64,000 bases of DNA from Dipteris shenzhenensis (GCA_047967505.1 CM106538.1), one strand, 5' to 3'; shown: positions 44,801 to 56,680, counted from the first letter of the stretch. Notes: generated from the letters alone by a model not told the origin. Made by a program: numbers and translations.

Positions 44801-45533
44801 TGTTAGATATCAATGCTCCACTCTCGTGTAACTATGCGAGAACTAGCGAACTCTACTTGTAAGCCCCCCATATGAGGAGAAGGCATTTGAGTAGCTCGGT
44901 TATCCAATAGGTTCTGGTTTAGACACACCAGATGGGGGCCATGTGTGGCCTGATGGCTAGACGGCTTTAGATAGAGTTGGCACATCGCCAACTAAGCTAC
45001 ATGCAAGTGCGAGAAGGCATCCCATGACTGACCGCACTGAGGGTAGACAGTGCATTTCCTGGGGCAGCCCACTCTCAGGTTGCGGGGCCCATTTGGAGCC
45101 TCAGATGATCTCGAATGGCTCTGGACCGAACAGAGATCATAGGTTAGTTGCTCTTTTTTGCGCACCGGTTCTATTGTGTGGTCGGTGGCCTATTTTGGGA
45201 CCGATCCCCAGTCGGTTGTTTTGGGTCGACTGGGTCGGTCACCCAATTGGCTCTAACCAACTACTTGTGGTGGCTATATAAGAGCAAGCCCGTGAAGCCC
45301 ATTTCATCACTGGCTATAGCAACCTTGATTCCTTAGCATCCAGCCTCCGTCTTCTACTGTTTCTAGCTCACCATCGAAGTTTCTTTCATAGGAGTGCATA
45401 GCTAGGAGGCAGCGCCATCTATTGTATCAGTTTTACAGTAATCAAATTTTTGATTCTCCATACTATCTGTTTTCTCTCTTACGTACAAGATCCTGTTATG
45501 TGTTGAGCACAGACGTTGTATTGTTTTCTTACA
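44801..45533 (+). repeat. Copia 3' LTR
   Basis: It begins TGTTAGATATCAATGC after a GAGGGGCAG purine tract and ends TTTTCTTACA, then CATAC. It carries an approximately 130-bp block (about 44,957-45,090, including CTGACCGCACTGAGGGTAGA) missing from the 5' LTR. Confidence 0.93.
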
Positions 45534-45538
45534 CATAC

Positions 45539-46990
45539 TTTCATTTGCTGGTGGAAACTCAAAGAGGATATTTCTAGCATACAAGTTAGGAACCTCTGTC
45601 ACATTTTGAAGTGAAGACACCATTTGAAAAGCAACATCTAATGTGCTTTTAGAAGGTAATCCTTTGATCAAATCAATCACAGTTCGGAAGGAGTTTTCTT
45701 TAGCAAAAGATTCAACCACTATTGATGAGCTCTGTACACAATGGATTCTTGCATGACCAATCACCTTACATTTATGCCCAAATTGAACATCTAAGATGAA
45801 TCCTCTCATCCCCCCTCAAATTAGAAGGAAACACAAATGAAATGTCTTGATTTGATTCATAAAAGAGTTGATGGAGTCCTAGATTCTCACCATCCAAGCT
45901 AAAGTAAAAAGAAATGTCTCTACCCCCAATAACATAGACACAATTCTGAGAGTGGGACGTTCTATGTTTCAAATGAAGGGCTCTCCATAGAAACAATGAA
46001 ACACTTCATACTGAATTGAGGATGAGGTTTGCATTACCACCTCAGCCAATTTTAATGATAGATTCTAACGACATTACCTCCCACTATCATGCACAGCACA
46101 AGGGCCTTCATCGGTTACAAGCATTCTATCCAAACCCTGAGAAGTGCCTCCATTGTGGTCAAGATGTCACTGGTTGCCTCTATCCCATGATGTTCACAAT
46201 CACACCACACTTTGATAGTGTAGAGTTGGAAGCAAATCAAATCAAAGATCTATTTTAGAGAAATGAGCACCATACGAAACTTTGGGATGCTCAGTTCAAT
46301 CCTATGGTTGCTTCACAATAGGAAGAGTTTACTATGCATTTCAGTTTGCACAAGAGCATTTTGATCCCCCTTTTAAGAAACAAAGATGCCTCTTAACTAT
46401 TAGTTCTTATCACACCTTCCTCTCTTCTAAATGCCATACATGATACATAGTTTAGGTATTGGAATTGTTGTGATTTTGCTTCATAGAAACTTCAAACCTA
46501 AGCAATCACACTATGAGGCAGCTATGTCAATAGCCATAAAGTGTCCATAAAGTGTTACCAAAGACCTCTTTATTAGCACACTCCCAAGATAGTAGAATAT
46601 CTATCAAACCTAGATTATGCAAGGTATCTTTATTTTACTTACAACTTATCAATTAGTAGTTTTTAGTTGAGTTGGAACTTAGTAGACTACGTAGAAGGTA
46701 GTACTAACTACTAACTACTAGAAGGTAGTACTAACTAGTAACTAGAAACTACTAACTAGTCATGTCGATTAGTTATACTCTAGTATCTTTATTCTACTTA
46801 AAAATTATTGGTTAGTACAGTGTTGGCTAAGCTAGAACTTACCAGACTACCTAGAAGTTAGAACTAACTCTAACTACTAACTAGTCATGTCTCCTAGCTA
46901 CAATCTAGTAACTACTAACTACCAACTAGTCATATGTATTAACCACATCCCACTAAGTACTTCACACATGATATCACTACAAGCTTAGAC
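45539..46990 (-). pseudogene. Family X (zinc-cluster/MULE-like) copy A, upstream part
   Basis: The minus strand reads FILDVQFGHKCKVIGHARIH, ESFAKENSFRTVIDLIKGLP and SKSTLDVAFQMVSSLQNV, ending at PPANESM, where the copia element interrupts. The same text recurs in copy B (51.8-52.1 kb) and copy C (57.45-57.6 kb). The flank 46.0-46.99 kb is repeated at 52.2-53.5 kb, including CTAACTACTAACTAGT-rich stretches. I do not know what this N-terminal part does. Confidence 0.55.
46650..46950. repeat. ACTAACTACTAACTAGT-rich low-complexity segment
   Basis: Short TAGTA/ACTAGT/CTAACTA words repeat many times. The same composition occurs at 53,190-53,470 in the paralogous segment, so it belongs to the repeat family. 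Confidence 0.7.
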
Positions 46991-47239
46991 CCTAGTACAT
47001 GAGATGATGGTTATGATTGTGGGACCTTGGTATGCATGCGCGAATTTCTTTCAGCAGCAATCTTCTTTGGTAATAAGGGAGTGTATTTTATGATCTTCAC
47101 CATGGGAGTGTATTTTGGCAATCTTCTTTGATGATAAGGGAGCATATTTCATATTCCACAAACCTTCAGTGCCCCGCTTGATACAACCAATGACATCATC
47201 TTGGTACAAATTGACCCTTGCTTCCAGTTCTACAACCAA

Positions 47240-47750
47240 AGAGGAAATGTCATCTAGCCCTCCTCTCCACCTACAAAAATAGCCCATGTGCTAACCCCTT
47301 GTGCATCACCTTGCCCACCAGCTTCTGCTATAACTCCTCGCCTTGCAAATACACCTATGGCTATGGAGTTCATGGAGATTACCATCACCACAAGCATCAT
47401 CTCCTACAATACACTCACCAACAAAGAATACTATTACCCAACTTTGTTTTCGCTAGATTCTTTAATAGGGCCGATTGCCTTTCTAAGGGCTACATGCATA
47501 GTGGACATAGCAGCTTGTTTTGTCTCTCTACCTTCGCTGTAAACCCTTCTAGGTAGTAAATTCTCCTATTGTCTGGTCACTTGGACCAATGTTGTCACCT
47601 TGCCATCTCCATGACTAGCCCACTCCTATTTGGATCTCTTGCCAACATCAATGACACAAGCATTCAATCCATGCCCCTCCTTTTTAGCAATATCTCTTTC
47701 CTACTCATCCAAGGATTCTCAATACTTCAATTATGGGATTAATAAAGCTA
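47240..47750 (+). pseudogene. Nepenthesin-like aspartyl protease fragment 2
   Basis: FCYNSSPCKYTYGYGVHGDY shows the nepenthesin Cys loop and the YGDGS-like stretch, and LLPNFVFARFFNRADC follows (family VPNFxFGC). A later frame gives MTSPLLFGSLANINDTSIQS and MPLLFSNIS. Stops and frame changes are present, and both catalytic Asp motifs are missing. It is related to fragment 1 at 39.2 kb and precedes 48-kb repeats similar to those after fragment 1. Confidence 0.6.
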
Positions 47751-48650
47751 AGGGAAACTCTTATAAAATAGACTGAATTACCATAATCCTCAAAAGAGAG
47801 TATGGTAGGGAGGGATTTATAAGAGTCTCTAAAGTGTTCACTTTTTGTTCAAATATTGATGATGTTCTCTAAAGGAGGGTTATAATGATGAATAAGTAAG
47901 TACACCTCAACATCCCCTCGTGATGTTCCCAATCACTCTCAATCATAATTGTTATTCATGCTACCTCTATTTATAGACTGATATGCATTTCGGCAAATAA
48001 TGACTATTGCTTCATGTCTGTGTTAAGCACTGACATGCTTGTATAACACCTTGACTTGGTCACAACCATGATGATGCCCTCTAGACCCTTTTGTTGGCAA
48101 AAAGGTCCTGAGTCATCACTATGGCTTTGCCACATTAAAAAACATGGATGGATTTTTTTAACGCTTTGAAAGAGTTTGAGTAAGAGCATTGATGCATGAA
48201 TGAAATAATGCTCTGAAAGAGTCAAGCAAAAGTATAGCCAAGTAGTCTAAGAGAACCAAGATAGAGAATAGATAGATCGATTGGAGCCTTTTGCCATGGT
48301 AGCAAAAGGGTCCTGGGAGATTTCAAACATGGCTATCACTTTATCACATTACAAGACATGGATGGAAAGAACCAAACAATAGGATAGATGAGATTTCATT
48401 GACCCTTTCAATAGCAAAGGGTCCTAGGAGACTAGAGCTATGGCTATTGCTTTATAACATGGATAATTTTTAATGCTTTGAAAGAGCCAAACAAGAGAAT
48501 ACATGTGCTTCCAATGGATGAGATAGCTCAGAAGTGTGTGCCATTCCTATCGAATGAGCCTTGTCTTCCATTAACCCTTTTATTAGTGAGAGGTCCTAAG
48601 AGACTTAATTTGAAGGCCACTTGGAGTCTTGGCATGTTTGTCTAAAGAAC
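47751..48650. repeat. Diverged tandem repeats
   Basis: A block of roughly 120-200 bp recurs about four times (near 48,080, 48,285, 48,405 and 48,560). Each has a version of GCAAAAGGGTCCTGGGAGA, a GGCTATCACTTTATCACA-like stretch and ATGCTTTGAAAGAGCCAA. Confidence 0.55.
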
Positions 48651-48654
48651 TACT

Positions 48655-48795
48655 CCAAGTGTATGTGTGTATGTGGTATGCAGTGTATTCAAGTCTTGGC
48701 ATTACATACATACATGTATAAACACACAAACATATACACATATATTCTTGCATACACATACCCATTCATATTTCTATATATACATATGATACATT
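48655..48795. repeat. ATACACACA/TGTATGTG microsatellite-like tract
   Basis: GTGTATGTGTGTATGTG is followed by CATACATACATGTATAAACA and similar words, alternating purine-pyrimidine sequence with partial inverted symmetry. Confidence 0.7.
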
Positions 48796-48799
48796 GGCT

Positions 48800-50660
48800 T
48801 ACATTGTTCATGCCTTGCAGACATGGGGCACACTCTCATGAACATGCACAAGTGCAAGCTTAATTAAACTATTGATTTCCAAAGAACTCATTATTCTTAA
48901 ACAAAGAAAGATACCTATAAACCACTCTTTTAACACAATCAAGCATATCCAATTGCTTTGATATGGTGCACTCACTACTATAAACTCGTTCAAAGGCTAA
49001 AATATATCTTCTCTATGTCATGTTACAATATCTTCAAGATACTCTTTCAAAGTTGAATGAGCTTGCAAAACAACTTGAGCACTAGTTATTGAAGCATCAA
49101 TGACTTGTTGAAGTAGACGTTCACTCTCTTCCAAAAGTTGCACTATCCAAACCTCCTTTGCCATCCATATAGTGTAATGAATTGCATGATCACCATGTGA
49201 AATACCATAAGAGTCATGAAGATTTTTGTCTCAGTACCAAGAATTTTAAGCACCCAAACTTTCTTCCCATTGGAGCAACATGAAATAGAGCTTGTCTAAT
49301 GTTATAATTGGTCACTTTGCCTCATAAAACGACCACAAAACCTTAAACTATGCCCCTCCATTTCTTGGATTTACTATTGAGAGGAGTTGTACGTAATTGA
49401 CATGCATACTTATTATTGCATAATGTTTATCATTTATATACAATATATCAGTAATGATAAAAGCAACAATTTACCCATTGCATCTTGTGGACATAAGCTT
49501 GACCCACAGCCTTCCTAGCATCAGCCACATGAACTATGTATTCCTTTGGAATTTTCACTTTTTCTCAAAGTCTATTTTCCATTTTTCCTTTGATCAAAGC
49601 ATAGTTTAGGCAACAATAAAGACCAACATTAGACATGTCACAAATGATCATATCACATATTCCCTTAGTGTTTCTATAGCTATTGTTGATGACTATGGTT
49701 GGGCATTTCCATGGTGGAGTGAGTTGCCTTGTGGTAGAGATTGAAAGTGTGCATGAGATGGATGGTTGATATTATCGATGCCTACTATTATGCACATGCG
49801 GGAAAATTTCAAATGAAGGTGTTCTATTGACTTTAAACAACCTGATTATGGTGACTTTTACTAATTATTTGGATTTGTTAATAAGTAGGAATGCCATTTT
49901 GTAGGTTACATCTTTTCACGTCAAGGAATTGCAATGTCTTGGCCATAAGGCACAAACATTTGCCTAGGCAGCAAGTGGTGTGTGTTTCAAGTCTCAGTGA
50001 TTACATGCTTCCTCATTACTTGCCATCAGTAGATCGAGTGGAAAAGGAAGGAAAACAGACATGTTGTGTAGGGCTTGAGAATATCCCCTCTTTTTTGTTA
50101 TGCTTTATGGAGCTTTTATGTCCTAGAGGGGGTGCCATTATGGAGTTTGGAGCAAATACAAGTCCATGCATGAGGGCAGTACTCAAATCTAGGCATGCTT
50201 GTTTGTCAATGCACAATGGCCCATTTATATGTGAGAAGTACTTGACACCTTTCCTTGTGGAGGATGGAAGTGGTTAAGGTGATCTCTATATTGTTTGCAT
50301 CTTGGTGCTCTTTATATCTAAGGATGATGATGCTAAGTTGGCATTCCATTATCCTTTGGAATAGAGAGTAGTCTACTATGTTCTTAAGCTCCTCAAATCA
50401 CCCTAAGGTAATATTTTTGAGTATATTGAAAATAGCACTCTTACCTTCTTATGCAAAGGACATGGCTGCCCAAATGAAGTACACTTCAATCTCTAATTGC
50501 ACTTCAAATCTACTATGACATAGGGAACCATTTGGGTCAATTTTCATAGATTATATGGTTGAGGAGAGGCATGATCCATAGGTATTCACTAATTTAGTCT
50601 ACATGTTGCACCTGTGCTTGTTTTGATTTATGAACCTGTTAATATATTGGGCTTTTTTAG
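48800..50660 (+). other. Unassigned region with one long open stretch (49,891-50,277)
   Basis: The open stretch of 128 residues includes FMELLCPRGGAIMEFGANTS followed by PCMRAVLKSRHACLS. This vaguely recalls the Gly-rich first motif of Rossmann-type methyltransferases (E-F-G-x-x-T). The resemblance is weak and the flanks have many stops. It may be another gene of the repeat family around it. The rest of the interval shows nothing I recognise. Confidence 0.25.
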
Positions 50661-50665
50661 GGTTT

Positions 50666-51180
50666 TAAGTGGTTCATGATATTCTTCATCTCACATTTGA
50701 TGAATGGCTTAAGAGAGTGACATCTAAGAATCTACCTTGCTATGGTTAATGATATTTTTCATCTTGTATGTGATGATATGGCTCAAGAGAGTGACATCTA
50801 GGTGTCTACCTTACTATGGGCATAGTTTGTTGGTGCTATATGGTAGCACAATATGGACATGCCAAGCTGGGATTACCTTTTTCGTGTTGTATTAGTTGTA
50901 GTGGACATGCAGAACATGATACGGACATCCCATGTTTCGATTACTTTAGATTACTGGTCGTGGTGCATGTAATTCAATTGTGCGTGTTTGGTGTGCTATG
51001 AACATAGTTTTCTTGTGCTATACATCCATGAGATCATGATATGGACATGTAGCGTTTGGATTGCTTTTTTCATTATACATGTTAGTCATGGTGCATATGG
51101 CTACTACATGATATCTTATTATGAACATGCTAAGTTTTTTGTGCTACATATGCTTTTACAACATGCTATATTTATAATAC
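50666..51180. repeat. Two sets of short tandem repeats
   Basis: A unit of about 76 bp (CATGATATTCTTCATCTCAC ... AGAGAGTGACATCTAAG) occurs twice at 50,680-50,818. It is followed by a diverged unit of about 175 bp beginning CATAGTTT(G/T)(T/C)TTG(T/G)TGCTAT at 50,821 and 51,004, with GATATGGACATG words. Confidence 0.6.
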
Positions 51181-51369
51181 TTATTCTTGATAAAGCTAGT
51201 CTATATTACTATTTGGATTACTATATCCCTTGTATGCAATTCTATCTTTGTGATCATGAACAGCTGGTAATCTTTGTGAAACCTTGTACTCTTTTCCTTG
51301 AAAAGGGTGTGTAAAATCTACTAGGAAGTAAGCCTAAAACTCTAAGATCATGGGTTTCGACTTAGAAAA

Positions 51370-53550
51370 AAATCATATCTCATATCCTACAAGGAACCCT
51401 CTACAATAGAATGTATAAGATATCCAATATGAATCATGCACCTTGTTACCTTTCTTCCGTCTATGTCATTTGGATAACAAATGTACATTTTACATGGGCA
51501 AGATGGTATGAAATGTGGACTTTCTTGACAATGGAAACATTGCAAGTTCCAAAATATTTTTTTACCTTGGCCATTATAACCACCTTGAAAAGAGGACCCT
51601 TGCATTAACGATCATTTTCCACACTAGTTCGAACAAAGAAAGGACATATCTTATTATTGCACACCAAATGACCTCCACACGTACTTAATCTCACAAGACC
51701 ATGAAATGTTGAAATAGGACTTGCCACCTCCTCATTCCAAACATGGCCATCAAATTTAAGCTCCATTTCTTTTGTCGATATTTCCATCATACAAGCTAGG
51801 AAGCTCTATCACATTTTAGAAACCATTTGAAAAGCAGAATATAATGTGCTTTTAGAAGGTAATCCTCTAATCAAATCAATCACACTCATGAAAGAATTTT
51901 CTTTAGCAAAATCTTCAATAGCATACAATGTGCTTTTTGAAGGTAATCCTTTGATCAAATCAATCACACTAGTCACTTTAAATTTATGCCCGAATTGAAC
52001 ATCTAAGATGAATTCTCTCTCACCCCCCCTCAAATAGAGAAACCTCAAATGAAATGTCTTCATTGGATTCAAAAAAGAATTGGTGGAGTCTTCGAATCTC
52101 AAGTAAGTAGAAATCTCTCTACCCCTAATAATATAGACACCATTCTAGGTGGGATTTCTTAAAATTTTCAAATATCTTTCGTCCTCTAGTATAGCAACAT
52201 TGTGTGGTTCAAACGAAGAGCCCTCCATAGAAACACAATGAAATACTCCAACTTGAATTGAGTATGGTGCTCACATTACCACTTTGGCCATTTCATGATA
52301 GTTTTAAAGAAAATTACCTCGCAATGTCGTGCACATCACAAGGGTCTTCATCGGTTACAAGTTTTCTAATCCAAATCTTGCGAAGTGCCTCTGTTTTGGT
52401 TGAGATGTCACTGGATGCCTCTATATTTGTAAGTTTCTACTTCCTTGTCCAATCGTTGATCAAAAGGTTTGAGAATGTGGTATGCAAAATCTTCCACCCT
52501 TGAGTTTCTATGAGGCAGAAATATTAATGCCCATGATGTTCACTGTCGCGCCTCACTTTGACACTATGACATAATGTAGAGTTGGTTGGAAGCAAATAAA
52601 TTGGAAGATCTATTTTAGAAAAATGTGTGGTATTCAAAGCTTTGAGATGCTTAGCTCAATCCTACAGGTGTTTCACAATAGGAAGAGTGACTATGCATTT
52701 TAGTCTGAACAAGAGAATTTCGATCCCCCTCTTAAGAAACAAAGGGGCATGCTAACTATTAGTTCTTACTATGCCTTCCTCTCTTCTAATTGCCATACAT
52801 GATGCACAATGGAATCGTTTGCGATTTTACTTCATAGGGCCTCAAACCTAGGCATCAAGCTATGAGGCAGCTATGTCAGCAACCATAAATTATCCATAAG
52901 TGTTTCCAAACCCCTCTTTATTACCACACTCCCAAGATAGTAAAACTTTACTGAACCTAGTTTTGTGTAGGGTATCTTTATTCTACTTACAACTTATTGG
53001 TTGGTAGTTATTGGAATCGTTGTGATTTTGCTTCACAGGACCTCAAACCAAGGTCAAACTATGAAGTAGCTATGTCGATAGCCATAAAGTGTCCAAAAAG
53101 AGTTACCAAAGCCATCTTTATTGCAATGCTCCCAAGGTAGTAGAATCTTTACTATACCTCTAGTAGATTTGAGAAAGGTATCTTTATTCTACTTTTACAA
53201 CTTACCGGTTAGTAGTTGTTAGTTGTGTTAGAACTTAGTAGACTACTTAGAAGTTAGTACTAACTACGTTCTATTAGCTATAGTCTAGTACCTTTATTCT
53301 ACTTACAAGTTATCAGTTAGTAGTTGTTAGTTGAATTGAAACTTAGTAGACTACTTAGATATTAGTACTAACTAGTAACTACTAAGTAGTTGTGTCTTTT
53401 AGCTACAATCTAGTAACTACCAACTAGTAACTAGTAGCTACTAAAACTAGTTATAAATATTGACTATAGCCTACTAGCTTCTAAGTACTTATACAGGACG
53501 ATGGTGAATCACTACAAGTTTGGACCTTGGTACATGAACGTTATGGGGAA
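51370..53550 (-). pseudogene. Family X (zinc-cluster/MULE-like) copy B
   Basis: On the minus strand from 52.1 kb: EREFILDVQFGHKFKV, VIDLIKGLPSKSTLY (twice, a small internal duplication), MELKFDGHVWNEEVASPIST, STCGGHLVCNNKICPFFVRT, then CFHCQESPHFIPSCPCKMY and YPNDIDGRKVTRCMIHIGYL. Cys pairs and the CGGHLVC...CPF pattern look like a transposase-associated zinc domain (FLYWCH/MULE-like). Upstream flank 52.2-53.5 kb matches 46.0-46.99 kb. Many stops. Confidence 0.5.
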
Positions 53551-53639
53551 ATAAGGCAAGCACATGAAAACCTTAGCATATTTGCCAGGCTAGGAGAGCG
53601 TGGAGACGACCTCTTATTTTGTGATCCTTTTTTTGGGGG

Positions 53640-54120
53640 GTAAAAGAGAAAAATCTATTAATAGAAAGTTAAAAAATGCAATAAAAAAAGCAGAGTAGGT
53701 AAATAACTCACCACTTAAGAACTGCTCCCAGATGCCCAAAGCATTCTCTAGATGTACCAAAATACTTTAGGAATCTTCACGAGATCATTCAAAATTCTTT
53801 CTTCAAGGGATTGCCTTCTCCACCCCTTTTTGAAAATCACCTCATTTTTGAATTGCAAAAAATGCATTAATACCATCCTTGAATCAAGTGCCAATGACGA
53901 TACAACATGTCATTTAATTTTCCTTTTATCTCTGAAAATTCCCAATGTAGCTTTTTCTGATTCCCAAACACTTGGGAGCATATTTGGGCAATCGCGAACG
54001 TTGTATTTCACATTGTGCAAACCTTTAGTGCCATACTTGATACAACCGGCAACCTCATCTGGCTCTATAGACTGACCCTAGCTTTGCTGGATTAATTGTT
54101 ATATCAATTTTGAAATCGAT
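53640..54120 (-). pseudogene. Unassigned coding relic shared with 47.1 kb
   Basis: The minus strand has VAGCIKYGTKGLHNVKYNV, WESEKATLGIFRDKRK and LALDSRMVLMHFLQFKNEV. The first block is repeated in weaker form at 47,100-47,225 (minus, VIGCIKRGTEGLWNMKYAP). No family recognised. Confidence 0.4.
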
Positions 54121-54129
54121 TCATTCACT

Positions 54130-54570
54130 CCTCCGATTTTGAAGCAAGAACTTTGTAAATGGCCAAAGCACAAAGTTTGGGCACACATGTCAACCAGATG
54201 CAATTTATTTTAAAGCAGTTGCATGCATGTGGTTTGAGGGTGGACGATCAAGATGCCAAAGCAATCTTACTTTCTACTTTACCTCACAATAGGTAGACCT
54301 AGTTAAAATACTATGGGTAGATTCAAAGATTTTGTACTTTGATGACATCGTTTCACTATTCTTCAATGAAGAATGTTGGTTTGAACTATAACTTGGAGGA
54401 GACCTAGCATATGCAATAAAACATGAAGAGAACTTGCAAAGAAAGAATAGCAAGAGCAAACTCGTGTGTCAAGATTGTAAAAATGAATATCACATAGCAA
54501 AGCTTTGCTACAAGAAGCCTAGGATGCGCAATGCAAAGAACAAAGTCATGCCTAGTTGAAGAAGTGTGCA
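54130..54570 (+). pseudogene. Copia-type gag fragment with intact zinc knuckle
   Basis: LHACGLRVDDQDAKAILLST followed by LPHNR resembles the gag of copia elements. After frame changes, KHEENLQRKNSKSKLV and CQDCKNEYHIAKLC give a perfect CX2CX4HX4C knuckle (54,467-54,508). No LTRs were seen nearby. Confidence 0.6.
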
Positions 54571-54669
54571 CAGTGGCAAATTCATAGGCTTGGTGGTTAT
54601 TGCAAATGAATCTTTGGATGATAGAGATTGCAATTTTTAAAAATTTCAAATGATATCCCATTTTTTGTA

Positions 54670-54865
54670 ATGGCATTGCTCTATGTGCATGGTCAAATCT
54701 TACAGTTAGCCTTTAGCCCTATGTGGGTGGTTGGATCTTAAAGTTGGCCTTGCCTTGTGTGGGTGGTCAAATTTTTTATTGTCTGGCCTTGCCCTATGTG
54801 GGTGGTCTGAGATTTCATATTTTGGAGCTTTACCCTACGTGGGTAGTTTCAATTACCTAGTCATA
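54670..54865. repeat. Short tandem repeat, unit about 55-65 bp
   Basis: The word GCC(T/C)T(T/A)GCCCTATGTGGGTGGT recurs about four times, with a degenerate T-rich spacer between copies. Confidence 0.7.
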
Positions 54866-54924
54866 TCTGGATACTCTTTCTGATGGCAAGAAAGGAATTC
54901 GAGGTGGATCTTTAATAGAGATGT

Positions 54925-55330
54925 TTTATGTGAACTGTGATGTATGGTTTTTGAGTTGGATTCTCCACATGGACAAAAGAAAAATCCCAGGTGAGGATAG
55001 GCTTCCAATTGAGTTTTACTTACAATTTTGTGAAATGGTGCGACCTAATCTTGTGGATCTTTGGGAAGAATCAGCAAAGAATGGATCTTTCTGGGGTAGC
55101 ATAAATATTGGAATGATAAAAATCATCCCTAGAGGGCCTAAAGAGAGCATTGCAAATTCAAGACCTCTTACAAATCCTTGGCTCTCAGACTTAAAAAAAA
55201 GAAGCAAAGATGGACTAGAGAAGACCAACAGGGTTTAATCACAACGGGGTTTAATCATAGGAAAGAATAATTCTTGAGGCCATCATTACTCTTTGGGAGC
55301 ATCTAGAACTAGCAGAGGAACATCTAGAAA
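54925..55330 (+). pseudogene. LINE reverse-transcriptase N-terminal fragment
   Basis: HMDKRKIPGEDRLPIEFY, VRPNLVDLWEESAKNGSFWG and NIGMIKIIPRGPKESIANSR are the region just before and into the first RT motif (NSRPLTN for NWRPIS). After a frame change, RIILEAIITLWEHLELAEE is the next block. It is joined directly to family X sequence at about 55,310. Confidence 0.7.
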
Positions 55331-56680
55331 GGTGTTGGAGGAATTGAAATCCAAAAGCATTGGGCAAATGAGACCCAAATATATCTAGAAAAGAATGGCC
55401 AAAGATATTATACTAGCGATAGTCCTTCTTAACAATGATGTTCCTAGTATTGAAAGAATGAGTAAGGTAGAACTGTTGACATGTTATTAGCAAAGGTTTC
55501 TCCCTTGCTCGACACAAAGAGGTAAAACACTTTCTCCCACTAATGATTGTGGTTTGAATCCAAAGTGTTGTATTTCCTGAGTATTTATAGGATTTTCAGT
55601 GGAAGAACGATGCTTTGCAGAATCCTAGATGCATGGAAAATAGCTTTGATAAAATTTTCTGGCTAAAGTTAAAGAGCAAATATGATATCTTGCACAGCCT
55701 TGTGTTCCCAAGACAATTGGCATTTTCTTCTCACAATAGGTGCCATGTGTTTAAGATATCAACCCAGGGTCTAGTTTCTGGTGTTGCTCTAGTGAACAAG
55801 ATGCAACCTCGTGGGAAACTTGAGAGGAGCTTGAGAGTTGTTGGGTTCTTTTGATTTTGTGAGAAGCATTCGTGATTGGGAAACAATGGCATGTCATGTT
55901 TACAATCCTTTTATTCAGAAACTTGAAACCATAGCTACATGTTATTTTTAAGGTTGGCGATACTGAGGCTCAAGTGATTTTTTGGATTCTACCTAATAGC
56001 GTGATGGAAAGAGAAGGATATGGGGTGGCAGAGTTTAAGGGCTTCTTGGGTAATGGAGCACAAGAAAATTGGAAGGCAATAAGGACTGTCTTTAATGATG
56101 GTCTAGATAATATTTTAGAAATTAAAGAAGGTCTTTCTTGTGGCAATGAGACGACATTGGAATAATGCTCCTTCAAAATCACCTGTGTTGAGCTGGAGTT
56201 TAAGCCTTTGTGTTCATGGTTGGATGAGAGTCATGTGCTCAAGGAATGGGTAAGTATGGTAGAAACATGGTTGGCTTGGTGGCATGCAAGGGTTTCTCAT
56301 TGGAGTGAATATATGCTCACAGTAAGCTTTGCCTTTCTCTTTGCAATGGACAATTGTGTATAAAGTATGTTTACAAGCATAAAACCAACAAAGAAGATAC
56401 ATCCCATGGCATGATACTAACTACAAAATATCTTCTGTAGGATATGGAGAAAGATGAAAGATATCTTGTTCTAATAATTAATTTAGCAGAGTTCGTCCAT
56501 GGTAGTCTTTTGGCTTCAAACAATGGTGTTAAGTATGTTTCACTATCTCATGCATGCACATCAAATTTGATAGGTGCATTATTACATAATACAAGGCATG
56601 CAGAGACAAGCATATTGGAGAGAGACCTTGTGTTGAGAGTTGATGCAAAGGGATAATATGAGATCCATGCATTGCAATAG
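55310..56680 (+). pseudogene. Family X: MULE-like transposase C-terminal half
   Basis: The first part (KVLEELKSKSIGQMRPKYI, KDIILAIVLLNNDVPSIERM) repeats the segment of copy C at 57.95-58.2 kb. Then come GDTEAQVIFWILPNSVME, GVAEFKGFLGNGAQENWKAI and RTVFNDGLDNILE, followed by WVSMVETWLAWWHARVSHWS and INLAEFVHGSLLASNNGVKY. The order (acidic strand with an Asn/Gly-rich loop, a WWHARVSHW block, then an LAE-HxSxLxxNNG block) resembles the catalytic core and tail of MULE-type transposases. That assignment is by pattern memory. Stops are at about 55,490, 55,580, 55,853 and 56,163. Confidence 0.45.

Larger units (their letters stand above)
40515..45533 (+). mobile_element. Ty1/copia LTR retrotransposon, non-autonomous
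   Basis: The element has two LTRs (40,515-41,115 and 44,801-45,533), a primer-binding site right after the first LTR, and gag-protease-integrase-RT-RNase H order, which is the copia order. The 5-bp direct repeat CATAC flanks it (40,510-40,514 and 45,534-45,538). Internal stops, a lost zinc-knuckle Cys and a large RT deletion mean it can only move, if at all, with help from a relative. Confidence 0.95.

Noticed and set aside
48583-48863. Cys/Tyr/Met-rich small proteins near 48.7 kb
   Set aside because: Both strands are open only because of the TGTATG/CATACA simple repeat.
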